A DNA stretch of 64,000 bases from CAZOJJ01 sp964580105 (GTDB lineage Bacteria > Bacteroidota > Rhodothermia > Rhodothermales > Rubricoccaceae). Position 1 is the first letter of the stretch. The number at the start of each line of letters is the position of its first letter. The notes under the pieces were generated by a model, which saw nothing but the letters and a program-made list of their open reading frames with translations, was not told the DNA's origin and did no database searches. This document shows positions 43,225 through 52,230 of the stretch, piece after piece. The position numbers and the translations under genes were made by a program. The DNA is taken from contig CAZOJJ010000003.1 of assembly GCA_964580105.1 (NCBI GenBank), positions 1 through 64,000 on the forward strand, written 5' to 3'.

Positions 43225-45297
43225 TTATGCCGCCAGCTCCGCCTCGATCTGGGCGATGGAGTCCCGAAGCTCGGCGGCCTTCTCGAATTCCAGGTTCATC
43301 GCGGCGGCCTCCATCTCGCGCGTCAGCTGCGCCACGAGGTCGCGCTTCTGGTCGTCGGTGAGGTACTTCACGACGGGGTCGGCCACGCGCGGGAGCTGCT
43401 GCGGGCCGCTGTAGTACATCGGCCGCTGCGCCTCCTCCTCGGCCTTGTGGTCGGCGATGGCCGTCCCGGCGCGGATCTGGTCGATGGACTTCGTGACCGT
43501 CTGCGGTGTGATGCCGTGCTCGCGGTTGTACGCCTGCTGGATGGCCCGGCGGCGCTCGGTCTCCTCCATCATGCGCGCCATCGAGTCCGTGACGGTGTCG
43601 GCGTAGAGGATGACCGCCGAGCCGGCGTTGCGCGCGGCGCGCCCGGCCGTCTGGATGAGGGAGCGCTCGGAGCGGAGGAAGCCCTCCTTGTCGGCGTCGA
43701 GGATGGCGACGAGGCTGACCTCGGGGAGGTCGAGGCCCTCGCGGAGGAGGTTGATGCCGACGAGCACGTCGAACTCGCCGAGGCGGAGGTCGCGGAGGAT
43801 GTCCACGCGCTCGAGCGCGTCGATGTCGGAGTGGAGGTAGCGGACGCGGACGCCGAAGGAGTCGAGGTAGTCGGTCAGGTCCTCGGCCATGCGCTTGGTG
43901 AGCGTGGTGACGAGGACGCGCTCGCGGCGGCGCGTGCGCTCGCGGATCTCGGCGAGGAGGTCGTCAATCTGGCCGTCCACCGGGCGCACCTCGACCTCGG
44001 GGTCGAGGATGCCGGTCGGGCGGATGACCTGCTCGACGACGACGCCCTCGCTCTTCTCCAGCTCGTAGTCGGCCGGCGTGGCGGAGACGAAGATGACCTC
44101 GTGGTGGAAGGTCTCGAACTCCTCGAAGGTGAGCGGCCGGTTGTCCATCGCGGAGGGCAGCCGGAAGCCGTGCTCGACGAGGTTCAGCTTGCGCGCGCGG
44201 TCCCCGTTGTACATGGCGCGGACCTGCGGGATGGTGACGTGGCTCTCGTCCACCACGATCATCCAGTCGTCGCCGTAGTTGAGCTGGAAGTAGTCGAGGA
44301 GGCAGTGCGGGCGGGTGCCGGGGTCGCGGCCGTCCATGTGGCGCGAGTAGTTCTCGATGCCGGAGCAGTAGCCCACCTCGCGGATCATCTCGATGTCGAA
44401 GAGGGTGCGCTGCTCCAGCCGCTGGGCCTCGACGAGCTTGCCCTCGTTGCGGAGGACGGCCAGCCGCCAGCGCAGCTCCTCCTCGATCCCCGCGATGGCC
44501 CGGTCGAGCTGGTCCTTCGGCGTGACGAAGTGCTTGGCCGGGTAGACGGTGAGCGTGTCGCGCTCCTCGGCCAGCACCTCGCCCGTGAGCGGGTTGATGC
44601 GGGCGATCTTCTCGACCTCGTCGCCCCAGAAGGAGAGGCGGTAGGCCTGGTCCTCGAAGTACGCCGGGAAGACCTCGACCACGTCGCCGCGGACGCGGAA
44701 GGTGCCGGGCTCGAAGGCCACCTCGTTGCGCGTGTAGAAGACGTTGACGAGGCGGAGGAGGAGGTCGTCGCGGTCCACGACGTCGCCGGGGGCGACCTGG
44801 ACGATCTGGCGCTTGTACTCCTCGGGGTTGCCGAGGCCATAGATGCACGACACGCTCGCCACGATGACGATGTCCTTCCGCCCCGAGACGAGCGCCGAGG
44901 TGGCCCGGAGCCGGAGCCGGTCGATCTCCTCGTTGATCGCCATGTCCTTCTCGATGTACGTGTCGGACGCGACGATGTAGGCCTCGGGCTGGTAGTAGTC
45001 GTAGTAGGAGATGAAGAACTCGACGGCGTTGTTCGGGAAGAACTGCCGGAACTCGGCGTAGAGCTGGGCCGCGAGGGTCTTGTTGTGCGAGATCACCAGC
45101 GCGGGCTGCCCGGCGTTGCGGATGACGTTGGCCATCGTGAACGTCTTGCCCGTGCCCGTTGCGCCGAGGAGGGTCTGGTAGCGGTCGCCCCGGAAGTGGC
45201 CTTCGGTCAGTTCGCCGATGGCGCGCGGCTGGTCGCCCGTCGGGCGGAAGGGCGTGTCGAGCGAGAAGGGCGAGTCGATGCGGGTGATCTGTGCCAT
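43225..45297 (-). CDS. uvrB: Excinuclease ABC subunit B (UvrB)
   Basis: The 690-residue helicase-like DNA damage sensor of nucleotide excision repair receives damaged DNA from UvrA and hands it to UvrC. It has Walker A GATGTGKT (45-52), the beta-hairpin region FFISYYDYYQPEAYI, the DESHV helicase box, motif VI (QTAGRAARN), and the C-terminal UVR domain (EFEKAAELRDSIAQIE). It is a stand-alone gene here; uvrA and uvrC are not in the window. Very well conserved. Confidence 0.97.
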   Translation of the reverse strand: MAQITRIDSPFSLDTPFRPTGDQPRAIGELTEGHFRGDRYQTLLGATGTGKTFTMANVIRNAGQPALVISHNKTLAAQLYAEFRQFFPNNAVEFFISYYDYYQPEAYIVASDTYIEKDMAINEEIDRLRLRATSALVSGRKDIVIVASVSCIYGLGNPEEYKRQIVQVAPGDVVDRDDLLLRLVNVFYTRNEVAFEPGTFRVRGDVVEVFPAYFEDQAYRLSFWGDEVEKIARINPLTGEVLAEERDTLTVYPAKHFVTPKDQLDRAIAGIEEELRWRLAVLRNEGKLVEAQRLEQRTLFDIEMIREVGYCSGIENYSRHMDGRDPGTRPHCLLDYFQLNYGDDWMIVVDESHVTIPQVRAMYNGDRARKLNLVEHGFRLPSAMDNRPLTFEEFETFHHEVIFVSATPADYELEKSEGVVVEQVIRPTGILDPEVEVRPVDGQIDDLLAEIRERTRRRERVLVTTLTKRMAEDLTDYLDSFGVRVRYLHSDIDALERVDILRDLRLGEFDVLVGINLLREGLDLPEVSLVAILDADKEGFLRSERSLIQTAGRAARNAGSAVILYADTVTDSMARMMEETERRRAIQQAYNREHGITPQTVTKSIDQIRAGTAIADHKAEEEAQRPMYYSGPQQLPRVADPVVKYLTDDQKRDLVAQLTREMEAAAMNLEFEKAAELRDSIAQIEAELAA

Positions 45298-45419
45298 CTG
45301 GTGATTGAGCGATGGGCTGAAGGAGTGATTGGGCAGCCTGCGAGGATAGGTGCGCGAGGTGCCAGCCGTATGTCAGGCCGGGCCTGTATGTTCGGTGAGG
45401 CGCTAGCGCAGACGGCACC

Positions 45420-45800
45420 ATGCCCGAATCGGACTTTAACACCCGCAAGGCCGAGGAGATGCGTCGGCGGAGGAAAGCCTTCGCCGTGCGGGTTGTCCAT
45501 TTCGTAGAGTCGCCACCGCGTTCGACCGCCGGCCAGGCCGTCGGCCGGCAGCTGCTCCGCTCGGCAACGTCGGTGGCAGCGAATGATCGCGCCGCCTGCC
45601 GTGCGCGTTCCCGCGCCGAGTTCATCGCCAAGATGAGCATCGTCGTGGAAGAGGCCGGTGAAACCGAGTTCTGGCTCGAGTTGCTCATCGAAGCAGGCCT
45701 CGTCGAGGAGCCACGTCTCTGCGATCTCCTGGCCGAGCCCCGCGAACTTGTCAAGATCGGATCCGCCTCGCGCCGAACCGCCCGCGCCAACAGTCGCTAA
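45420..45800 (+). CDS. Four-helix bundle protein (S23 family)
   Basis: The 126-residue protein belongs to the four-helix bundle/S23 family originally found in 23S rRNA intervening sequences. It shows FAVRVVHFV, then GRQLLRSATSVAANDRAACRARSRAEFIAKMSIVVEEAGE (split here across two helices) and ETEFWLELLIEAGLV. Related helical proteins accompany reverse transcriptases and some defence genes. It lies 32 bp before the EVE-McrB gene on the same strand, so it may belong to that transcription unit. Molecular role unknown. Confidence 0.85.
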   Translation: MPESDFNTRKAEEMRRRRKAFAVRVVHFVESPPRSTAGQAVGRQLLRSATSVAANDRAACRARSRAEFIAKMSIVVEEAGETEFWLELLIEAGLVEEPRLCDLLAEPRELVKIGSASRRTARANSR

Positions 45801-45832
45801 TTCACGCATTCGCTCAATCACCCATTCGCCCC

Positions 45833-47545
45833 ATGCCCTACTGGATCTGGTCGGTCCGGCCCGAGCACTTCCCGGCGTTCGTCCGCACGGGCACGTTCGC
45901 CGTGCGCCGCCAGGGACGGAAAGGGCTGGTGCAGATCCGCCCCGGCGACCGGATCTTCGCCTACCTCCCCGGCAGCCGCGTCCTCGCCGGGGCCTTCGAA
46001 GCGACGAGCGCGGCGTTCGAGGACGCGACGGCCCTCGTGCCCGGCGGGCACTACCCGCACCGCCTCCGCGTGCGCCCGGTGGCCGTGCTCAGCGAGGAAG
46101 CCTGGATCCCGTACGACGCCTTCGCCGACAAGCTGGCCGCGCTCGACGCCTACGGCGAGAAGGAGACGCCCGACCTCCGCTTCCGCGCCATGATGCAGCA
46201 CGTCGTCCATCCGCTGCCGACGGTGGATGGGCTGATGCTGGACTACCTCGTCCGCACCCGTGCCGAGTCGGACCCCGACCGGCTGATCGCGCTCACCGAG
46301 CGGTACAAGCGCCAGCGCACCGAGGCCGAGCAGGGCGTCGCCGAGCCCGCCTCGGTGTATGCGCCGGCGGCTTCGGTTTCCTCCGATTTCGACCGGGCCG
46401 GAGCGATGGAGCGGCTCCTCGCCGGCATCGAGGCGCGCGGGTTCGTCTACGAGCCCTGGGAGGTGGCGGCCTACGTGACGGCGCTGCGGACCAAGCCGTT
46501 CGTGCTACTGGCGGGCGTGACCGGCGTGGGGAAGTCGAGGTTGCCTGTGCTCGTGGCCGAGGCCACCGGCGGTGCGGCCACCCTGCTGCCCGTCCGGCCC
46601 GACTGGACCGACCCGGCCGAGGTGCTCGGCTACACCGACCTCGCCGGTGCCTTCCGCCCGGGCGCGCTGCTCCGCGCCGCACGCGCGGCGGGCGACGACC
46701 CCGAACGGTTCCACGCGCTCGTCCTCGACGAGATGAACCTCGCCCGGCCGGAGCATTACCTCGCCGAGGTGCTGAGCCGGATCGAGGCGCGTGCTCCCGC
46801 CCCGGAGGGCGGGTGGGCGAGCCCGCCGCTCCTGACCCAGCCGCTCGGCCCCGCCGACGCGGCCTGGAACGCCGTTCGCCTTCCGCCCAACCTCGCCCTC
46901 GTCGGCACCGTGAACGTGGACGAGAGCGCGCACGCCTTCAGCCGAAAGGTACTCGACCGCGCCTTCACGCTCGAACTGGCGGCATCCGACCTCACGCAGT
47001 GGGAGGCCAAAGCGACGCCACCCGCCTCGGTGGAGCCGTGGCCCGCGTCGGCGTGGTGTCCGCGTGCGGTCCGGCTGAGCGACCTGGCCGCTCTCACCGA
47101 GGCGGAGCACGACGCCGTCGAGGTGGCCGTCCGGGCCGTCGCCGAGGCCGACGCGCTGCTGGCGCCGGCCGGGCTGGGCACGGGCTACCGGGCGCGCGAC
47201 GAGGCGGCGCTGTTCGTGCTCCACGCCCGTGCTGTGCCCGGCGCCTTCCGCGCCCGTGCGGGCGAGCCCGTCGATCCGCTCGACCTCGCGCTGGCGATGA
47301 AGCTGCTGCCGCGCCTGGAGGGCAGCCGCCCGGCCGTCCGCACCGCCGTCCTCGCCCTCCTCGGTTGGGCCTGGGACGGCGCGGCGCGGCGCGACGAGGC
47401 CGAGGCCCTCGCCCTGCTCGATGGCTGGGAGGACGCCGGGTGCCCCGACGCCCTGCCCGAGGCGCGCTTTCCCCGCATGGCCGCCCGCCTCGCCCGCATG
47501 GCCGAGGCGGTGGTGACGGACGGCTACGCGTCGTTCTGGGGCTAG
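45833..47545 (+). CDS. EVE domain-McrB-like AAA+ GTPase (type IV restriction motor)
   Basis: The 570-residue protein fuses an N-terminal EVE domain (about 3-75; YWIWSVRPEHFPAFV, GDRIFAYLPGSRVLAGAF), which reads modified bases in related systems, to a McrB-type AAA+ domain. Walker A is GVTGVGKS (228-235), Walker B LDEMN with D299, and the Asn/Asp box GTVNVDESAH at N361, followed by FSRKVLDRAF. This is the motor of modification-dependent restriction. The partner nuclease gene lies 1.67 kb downstream on the same strand after two inverted genes. GTP rather than ATP use is inferred from the family. Confidence 0.85.
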   Translation: MPYWIWSVRPEHFPAFVRTGTFAVRRQGRKGLVQIRPGDRIFAYLPGSRVLAGAFEATSAAFEDATALVPGGHYPHRLRVRPVAVLSEEAWIPYDAFADKLAALDAYGEKETPDLRFRAMMQHVVHPLPTVDGLMLDYLVRTRAESDPDRLIALTERYKRQRTEAEQGVAEPASVYAPAASVSSDFDRAGAMERLLAGIEARGFVYEPWEVAAYVTALRTKPFVLLAGVTGVGKSRLPVLVAEATGGAATLLPVRPDWTDPAEVLGYTDLAGAFRPGALLRAARAAGDDPERFHALVLDEMNLARPEHYLAEVLSRIEARAPAPEGGWASPPLLTQPLGPADAAWNAVRLPPNLALVGTVNVDESAHAFSRKVLDRAFTLELAASDLTQWEAKATPPASVEPWPASAWCPRAVRLSDLAALTEAEHDAVEVAVRAVAEADALLAPAGLGTGYRARDEAALFVLHARAVPGAFRARAGEPVDPLDLALAMKLLPRLEGSRPAVRTAVLALLGWAWDGAARRDEAEALALLDGWEDAGCPDALPEARFPRMAARLARMAEAVVTDGYASFWG

Positions 47546-48441
47546 CGGCGGAGGTGCGGGCCGAGGTCGCGCTCCATGTGCCGCTGGAGGCGGGCGTACT
47601 CGTCGGCGCACCCCTGCGCGCGGAGGTCCGGGAGGAAGGCGCGGGCGACCGCCGCGTAGCGCTCGGGCTCGGCGCCGTAGAGGGTGCAGACGAGGTTGTA
47701 GAAGCGTCGCTCGTCCGGCGAGTGGACGTCCCAGAGCGGGAAGGCGAGGTTCTGTTCCGCCCGCGTGAGCGCCATGTACTGGAAGGAGGCGGCGCCGTCG
47801 AAGGCGCGCTGGGAGGCGCCGTTCCTCGTCAGGAGGTAGGCCGCGATGGCGTCGGCGGCGTCTTCCTCCCCGCCGTACGTGGAGAGGTCGTAGGCGTGCA
47901 CGAGCGCGTGGCCGACCTCGTGCATCACGAAGAACAGCGTCGCGCCGAGGACGGCGTCCTCGAACGCGCCGCCCTCGTAGCGGGCGAAGAGCCGGCTCAG
48001 CATCCCGAACATCTCGTCGCAGAAGACGATCTCGCGCTGGTTCGGGTCGTAGAACGCGTTGACCTCGCCGCACGCGCGCCCGACGATGATGGGGACCGTC
48101 CGGTCGAGCGTGAGCTGTTCGTTGAGGTCGTTCACCGCCGCCGTCAGCACGCCCGATTCGCGGATGAACTGCCCGGCCGGGGAGATCGAGAACTGCCCGC
48201 CCTGCCGGTTGAGCTGGGTGAGGAGCGTGAAGGGCGGGTCGGCCGGCGTAGGCGCGGAGGTGCCGGCCACCGCCGGCACGCCTTCGGGGAGGGACTGGAA
48301 ATCGAGGCCGTCCTCCTCGGGGCACTCGACGACCAGACACACGACGGGCGTCAGGTCGATCCAGCCGGTGCGGACACCGAGGGCGAAGAGGAGGCCGACG
48401 GCGAGGAAGCCGCCGCCGAGGAGGGAGCTACGATGACGCAT
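47542..48441 (-). CDS. DUF4344 family metallopeptidase
   Basis: The 299-residue protein has an N-terminal membrane anchor (MRHRSSLLGGGFLAVGLLFAL), a linker and a domain with the zinc motif HEVGH in FFVMHEVGHALVHAYDL, a third ligand region EEDAADAIAAYLL, and DEMFGMLSRLFARYEGG. These match DUF4344 putative metallopeptidases. It should act outside the cytoplasmic membrane. Two cysteine pairs (VVCLVVEC, FCDEMF) may form disulfides. It is convergent with the EVE-McrB gene, whose stop shares the palindrome CTAG. No defence function is known for this family. Confidence 0.82.
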   Translation of the reverse strand: MRHRSSLLGGGFLAVGLLFALGVRTGWIDLTPVVCLVVECPEEDGLDFQSLPEGVPAVAGTSAPTPADPPFTLLTQLNRQGGQFSISPAGQFIRESGVLTAAVNDLNEQLTLDRTVPIIVGRACGEVNAFYDPNQREIVFCDEMFGMLSRLFARYEGGAFEDAVLGATLFFVMHEVGHALVHAYDLSTYGGEEDAADAIAAYLLTRNGASQRAFDGAASFQYMALTRAEQNLAFPLWDVHSPDERRFYNLVCTLYGAEPERYAAVARAFLPDLRAQGCADEYARLQRHMERDLGPHLRR

Positions 48442-48523
48442 GGCGAAAGCGGGTAAGGGAGGAGGCCGGGAGTTACGCCGTTTCGCCTCCCCATGCAACC
48501 CCGGATGGAGGGGCGCCCGTGCG

Positions 48524-49213
48524 TCAGGAGCGCACGAGCCCCGCCTCGGCCAGCCGCCGACGCACGGCCTCGACGTGGTCGCGAAAGGCGCGCGCCGTGC
48601 CGGGAAGCCGGCCGAGGTCGGTGTAGACGGGGAGGTCGAACACCAGCTCCGAGCTCTCGTCCTCGGCCACCTCGGCGCCGAGGCGGCGCAGCCACGTGGT
48701 CATCTTCCCGTTCTCCCGGGCCACGACGCCGCGCAGCGTCCGCACGCCCACCGTCGGGGCCAGCACGTAGAGCACGGCGAGGAGGAGCGAGCCGAGGCCG
48801 TGCCCCTGCGCCGTGTCCAGGACGGTGAGCGAGAACTCCGCCACGCCCGGCGCGTCCCGCAGGCGGACGAACCGCGCGACGCCGAAGCCGGGCCTCTCGG
48901 GGTGGGTCAGGTCGAGCGCCCCCCAGGCGACGTGATGGACGTGGTCGATCCGGGTGAAGTAGTCGAGCTGGGCGGGGCTCAGGCGCGTGAGCGCCCCCAG
49001 AAAGCGAAACCGGCGCGATTCCTCCGACAGCTCCTCGAAGCCGACGGCCAGCCGCTCCCGGTCGCTCGGCAGCACCGGGCGGAGCGCGACGGGCGTGCCG
49101 TCGTCCAAGGTGAAGGAGAGGATCGGGGGCAGGTCCGGCAGGGCCACGGCGGCGCGGGGGCGGCGACGGGCGTAGCATACGAACCCGTCTCCCGACTCCG
49201 CCCGCACCGCCAT
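48524..49213 (-). CDS. GNAT family N-acetyltransferase
   Basis: The 229-residue protein has a GNAT fold with VALRPVLPSDRERLAVGF, FRFLGALTRLS, the acyl-CoA motif DTAQGHGLGSLLLAVL and ENGKMTTWLRRLGAEV. The ATG at 49213 shares the palindrome CATG with the divergent DUF2357 nuclease start (49212). A GTG or later start nearer PPILSFTLDDGTPVA would remove that overlap and is quite likely. A substrate cannot be assigned. Confidence 0.82.
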   Translation of the reverse strand: MAVRAESGDGFVCYARRRPRAAVALPDLPPILSFTLDDGTPVALRPVLPSDRERLAVGFEELSEESRRFRFLGALTRLSPAQLDYFTRIDHVHHVAWGALDLTHPERPGFGVARFVRLRDAPGVAEFSLTVLDTAQGHGLGSLLLAVLYVLAPTVGVRTLRGVVARENGKMTTWLRRLGAEVAEDESSELVFDLPVYTDLGRLPGTARAFRDHVEAVRRRLAEAGLVRS

Positions 49214-50885
49214 GGCCGAGCTCTTCACCCTCACCACGCCCGACGTGCGCCTCGTCTGGAGCGGCCGGCGCGGTAGACCCGCACGGCCGGGCGGCCTGCT
49301 CGTCGAAGCACTGGCGGGGGAGGTATTCGTTACCGTGGAGGGGAGGGCCGTCAGTGGGGAGGCGCCTCTCGCGCTGACCGAGGAGACGGCCTACCCGGTG
49401 TGGCTCCAGAGCCGGACCGACCAGCCCGTCGCCCTCCGGCACCGCGACCCGGCCGCGGTCCAGGGGCTGACGGCGAGCGACGGCGGGCGGACGGTTCACG
49501 GCGTCGTCCGTTTCGGCGCGACGGCCGGGATGAGCCGGTTCGTCGTGGAGATCGGCGGGCGTCCCGAACTCGCCTTCCGGGTCGCCGTTGTCCCTACCAA
49601 GGTGACGACGGCCGACCTGGAGGCGATGCAGGCCGAGGTCGAGGCGGACCTCGCCGGTCTGGCGCTGGCGTACTTCGGCGCCGCGGATCAGGAGGTCGGG
49701 CCCGCCTCCGCTCGGTACGTGTCGCGCCCCGTCTGGCTCACGCACCTGCGTACGGCCGTGGCGGATCTGGAACGGGCGCTGCACGCCGTCGCCCGGCATC
49801 CGCGTGAAGGGCTGGAGCGGCCCGAGGGGCTGGTGCGCGTCGAACGGCTCGCCCGCCCGGATGCTGCCGCCGTGCGTGCCATCGCCCGGGGTGCGGGGAC
49901 GGGGCCGGTGCAAACGCGGTCCCTCCCGGTGCGTGCGCGGGTTCCTGCGCGCCCGGTCGGGCGTACGCTCGACGTGCCGGAGCACCGGTGGCTCCGGGCG
50001 CGTGTCGAGGGGGCCCTTCGCCGGCTCGGCCGCATCCGGCGGGAAGAGGCGACGCTGCCGGACGGCCCGCGCCGACGGGCCGTCCGGGTGGAACTGGACG
50101 ACCTCGACGGACGCCTGCGGCGGCTCGCCAAGCGGGTTCCGCTCGCCGAGGCGAGCCCGGACGCCCTGCCGGCGCCCGTGCCCCTCGCCCTGCGGACGGC
50201 GCCAGGGTACGCCGAGGCCTACTTCGCCCTCCAGCGCCTCGGCCTCGGGCTGGCCCTCGCCGAGGCCGGCGCCCTCGCGACGCCGCGCGACCTGGCCGGC
50301 CTCTACGAGACGTGGTGCTACCTCACGCTGGCCCGCACGCTCGCCTCGCTGCGGGGCGTGCCACTCACACCACGCGACGTGTTCACCACGACGGCGCGCG
50401 GCGTGCAGCTCCGGCTGCGGCGGGGACGGTCGCACGGGCTCACGTTTCGCACGGGCGACGGCCGCGTCCACCTCGCCTACGAGCCGCGCTTCGGCGGGCC
50501 GCCGGGGCTGCTGGCCCAGCGGCCGGACTTCCTGCTCACGGTCGCGAAGCGGGGACAGGCCCCGAGGCTGTACGTCCTCGACGCCAAGTACCGCCGCGAT
50601 GATGCGACGCCGTACCGGCGGCGCCACGGGGCGCCCGGCCCACCCGAGGACGCCCTCGGCGACCTCCACCGCTACCGGGACGCCATCGTGACGACCGGCC
50701 CCGGTGGCATCCGGCGTCCGGTCGAAGCGGCGGTGGCCCTCTACCCCTACCGCGAGGACGAGCCGGAGGCGTTCGCCCGCAGCCGGCTGTGGACCAGCCT
50801 CGGGCAGATCGGCGTCGGGGCGATCCCGCTCCTCCCGGAGGCGACGGGGTACCTGGAGCGATGGCTCCGAGGCGTGCTGGGTTAA
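49212..50885 (+). CDS. DUF2357/PD-(D/E)XK nuclease (McrC-like partner of McrB)
   Basis: The 557-residue protein has the DUF2357 N-terminal domain (beta-rich, with VVEIGGRPELAFRVAVVPTK), a central helical region, and a C-terminal PD-(D/E)XK nuclease domain. Its active site reads RPDFLL (D439) and LYVLDAKYR (D457-x-K459), the D...DxK signature of McrC-type nucleases. In known systems such proteins are the nuclease partner of McrB-like GTPases that cut modified DNA. The matching EVE-McrB gene is at 45833. Its stop overlaps that of the convergent GDPD gene in TTAA. Confidence 0.85.
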   Translation: MAELFTLTTPDVRLVWSGRRGRPARPGGLLVEALAGEVFVTVEGRAVSGEAPLALTEETAYPVWLQSRTDQPVALRHRDPAAVQGLTASDGGRTVHGVVRFGATAGMSRFVVEIGGRPELAFRVAVVPTKVTTADLEAMQAEVEADLAGLALAYFGAADQEVGPASARYVSRPVWLTHLRTAVADLERALHAVARHPREGLERPEGLVRVERLARPDAAAVRAIARGAGTGPVQTRSLPVRARVPARPVGRTLDVPEHRWLRARVEGALRRLGRIRREEATLPDGPRRRAVRVELDDLDGRLRRLAKRVPLAEASPDALPAPVPLALRTAPGYAEAYFALQRLGLGLALAEAGALATPRDLAGLYETWCYLTLARTLASLRGVPLTPRDVFTTTARGVQLRLRRGRSHGLTFRTGDGRVHLAYEPRFGGPPGLLAQRPDFLLTVAKRGQAPRLYVLDAKYRRDDATPYRRRHGAPGPPEDALGDLHRYRDAIVTTGPGGIRRPVEAAVALYPYREDEPEAFARSRLWTSLGQIGVGAIPLLPEATGYLERWLRGVLG

Positions 50886-51805
50886 CGCGCCGGGACCGGG
50901 CGCGTGGCCCGCGCCGCCGTCGGCACGTTGTCCGTCGCGAGTACGTCCGCGCCCGCGTCGAGGAGCGGGCGGTAGGCGGCCGGGTTCGCCGCCCCGGCCT
51001 CGGCGTCGAGGGGGCCGAAGGTTCCGACCTGCACGCGGATGCCCGTCTCGTGCAGCCGCCGTACGACCTCGGGATCGACCGTGCCCACGCCCGCGAAGGC
51101 GATCAGCCGGCCGGGGTCGACGGGTGCGGCGAGGAGGGCGTCCGCCTCGGCGGGCGTCGTGGCCGTGGCCGAGTAGACGAAGTCCGGCGCGAGGCGGTAG
51201 TAGGCGAGCAGGTCCTCCAGCGTGTAGACGATGACGACGGCGCGGTTCTCGGCGTTGGCTTCGCGGACGGCCGCGACGAGTGCCTCGGGCGAGACGTCCT
51301 CTTTGACGTCGAGCATCAGCACGGCCCGGCCCTCGGCCCAGGCGAGGGCCTCGGCCAGCGTCGGGATGCGGAGCGGGACGACCCGCCCCTCGGGGTCCAC
51401 GAGGCGGAGGCGGCGCAGCTCGGGGAGCGTGTGGGCGGCCAGGGGGCCGGTGCCCGTGGTGGTCCGGTCGAGCGTTTCGTCATGGAGGAGGACGAGCGCA
51501 CCGTCGGCGGCGTGGCGCACGTCGCACTCGATGAGGGCCGGTGCGTAGTTGAGGGCGTGCTCGAACGTGGCGAGGGCGTTCTCGGGGAAGCCCGGTCCCG
51601 GCCCGCCCCGGTGGGCGCTGACGAGGACGGGGGCGCCGGGCTGCCAGCGGAGGTAGGCTGCGAGCGCGTCGGCGTCGGCGAAGGCACGGTAGTGGGTCGA
51701 AGAGACCGGGCCGGCCGCCGCCGGCTCCACCTCGAAGGGCGTGAGAGGGCGCGGTGCTCCGCACCCGGCTACGAGCAGCAGCGCGGCGACGATCCAGCGC
51801 TTCAT
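50882..51805 (-). CDS. Glycerophosphodiester phosphodiesterase lipoprotein
   Basis: The 307-residue protein has a lipoprotein signal (MKRWIVAALLLVAGC) and a GDPD TIM-barrel domain: the catalytic start SAHRGGPGPGFPENALATFEHAL, the metal site ECDVRHAADGALVLLHDETLDRTT (given here as its parts ECDVRHAADGALV and LLHDETLDRTT), and LMLDVKEDV. It would hydrolyse glycerophosphodiesters to glycerol 3-phosphate and an alcohol at the cell envelope. It is the last gene of a rhodanese-SufE-GDPD unit, overlapping sufE by 4 bp. Confidence 0.9.
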   Translation of the reverse strand: MKRWIVAALLLVAGCGAPRPLTPFEVEPAAAGPVSSTHYRAFADADALAAYLRWQPGAPVLVSAHRGGPGPGFPENALATFEHALNYAPALIECDVRHAADGALVLLHDETLDRTTTGTGPLAAHTLPELRRLRLVDPEGRVVPLRIPTLAEALAWAEGRAVLMLDVKEDVSPEALVAAVREANAENRAVVIVYTLEDLLAYYRLAPDFVYSATATTPAEADALLAAPVDPGRLIAFAGVGTVDPEVVRRLHETGIRVQVGTFGPLDAEAGAANPAAYRPLLDAGADVLATDNVPTAARATRPVPAR

Positions 51806-52224
51806 GACGCCGCCTCCGCCACGCTGGCCTTGACCCGCCGGAGCACGCCCGCGAACCCCTGCTGCCGCTGCATCCCGAGCAGCGCGGCGATGCCGAGTCG
51901 GTGCAGCAGATCGTCCGGGAGTGCGGCCACCTCCTCGGGTGCCGCTCCGTCGTAGGCGTCCATGATCAGGCCCACCAGCGCCCGCTGCGTCGGGGCGTGC
52001 TCCGGGATGTCGGCATGGAGCCGCACCCGGCCATCGGCGACCTCGGCGAAGAGGTACACCTCGGCCTGGCACTCGGGGACGCGGCCGGCGCCCTGCTCCC
52101 GGATGCTCCGGTAGTGCTCCGGCAGAGGCGGGAAGCGCCGCGCAAAGTCCAGCAGCAGTTCCAGGCGCATCGCGGGCGGGACGCTCTGGAAGTCGTCGAG
52201 GATCGTGCGGAGCCGGTCCGTCAT
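51802..52224 (-). CDS. sufE: SufE family sulfur acceptor
   Basis: The 140-residue protein accepts persulfide sulfur from a SufS-type cysteine desulfurase and stimulates iron-sulfur assembly. The acceptor cysteine is in RVPECQAEVYL, the equivalent of the E. coli site, and the fold segments FARRFPPLPEHY and LPDDLLHRLGIAALLGMQRQQG are typical. It follows the sulfurtransferase gene by 6 bp and overlaps the GDPD gene, so a sulfur-handling operon is indicated. No SUF scaffold genes are in the window. Confidence 0.92.
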   Translation of the reverse strand: MTDRLRTILDDFQSVPPAMRLELLLDFARRFPPLPEHYRSIREQGAGRVPECQAEVYLFAEVADGRVRLHADIPEHAPTQRALVGLIMDAYDGAAPEEVAALPDDLLHRLGIAALLGMQRQQGFAGVLRRVKASVAEAAS

Positions 52225-52230
52225 GGGCGC

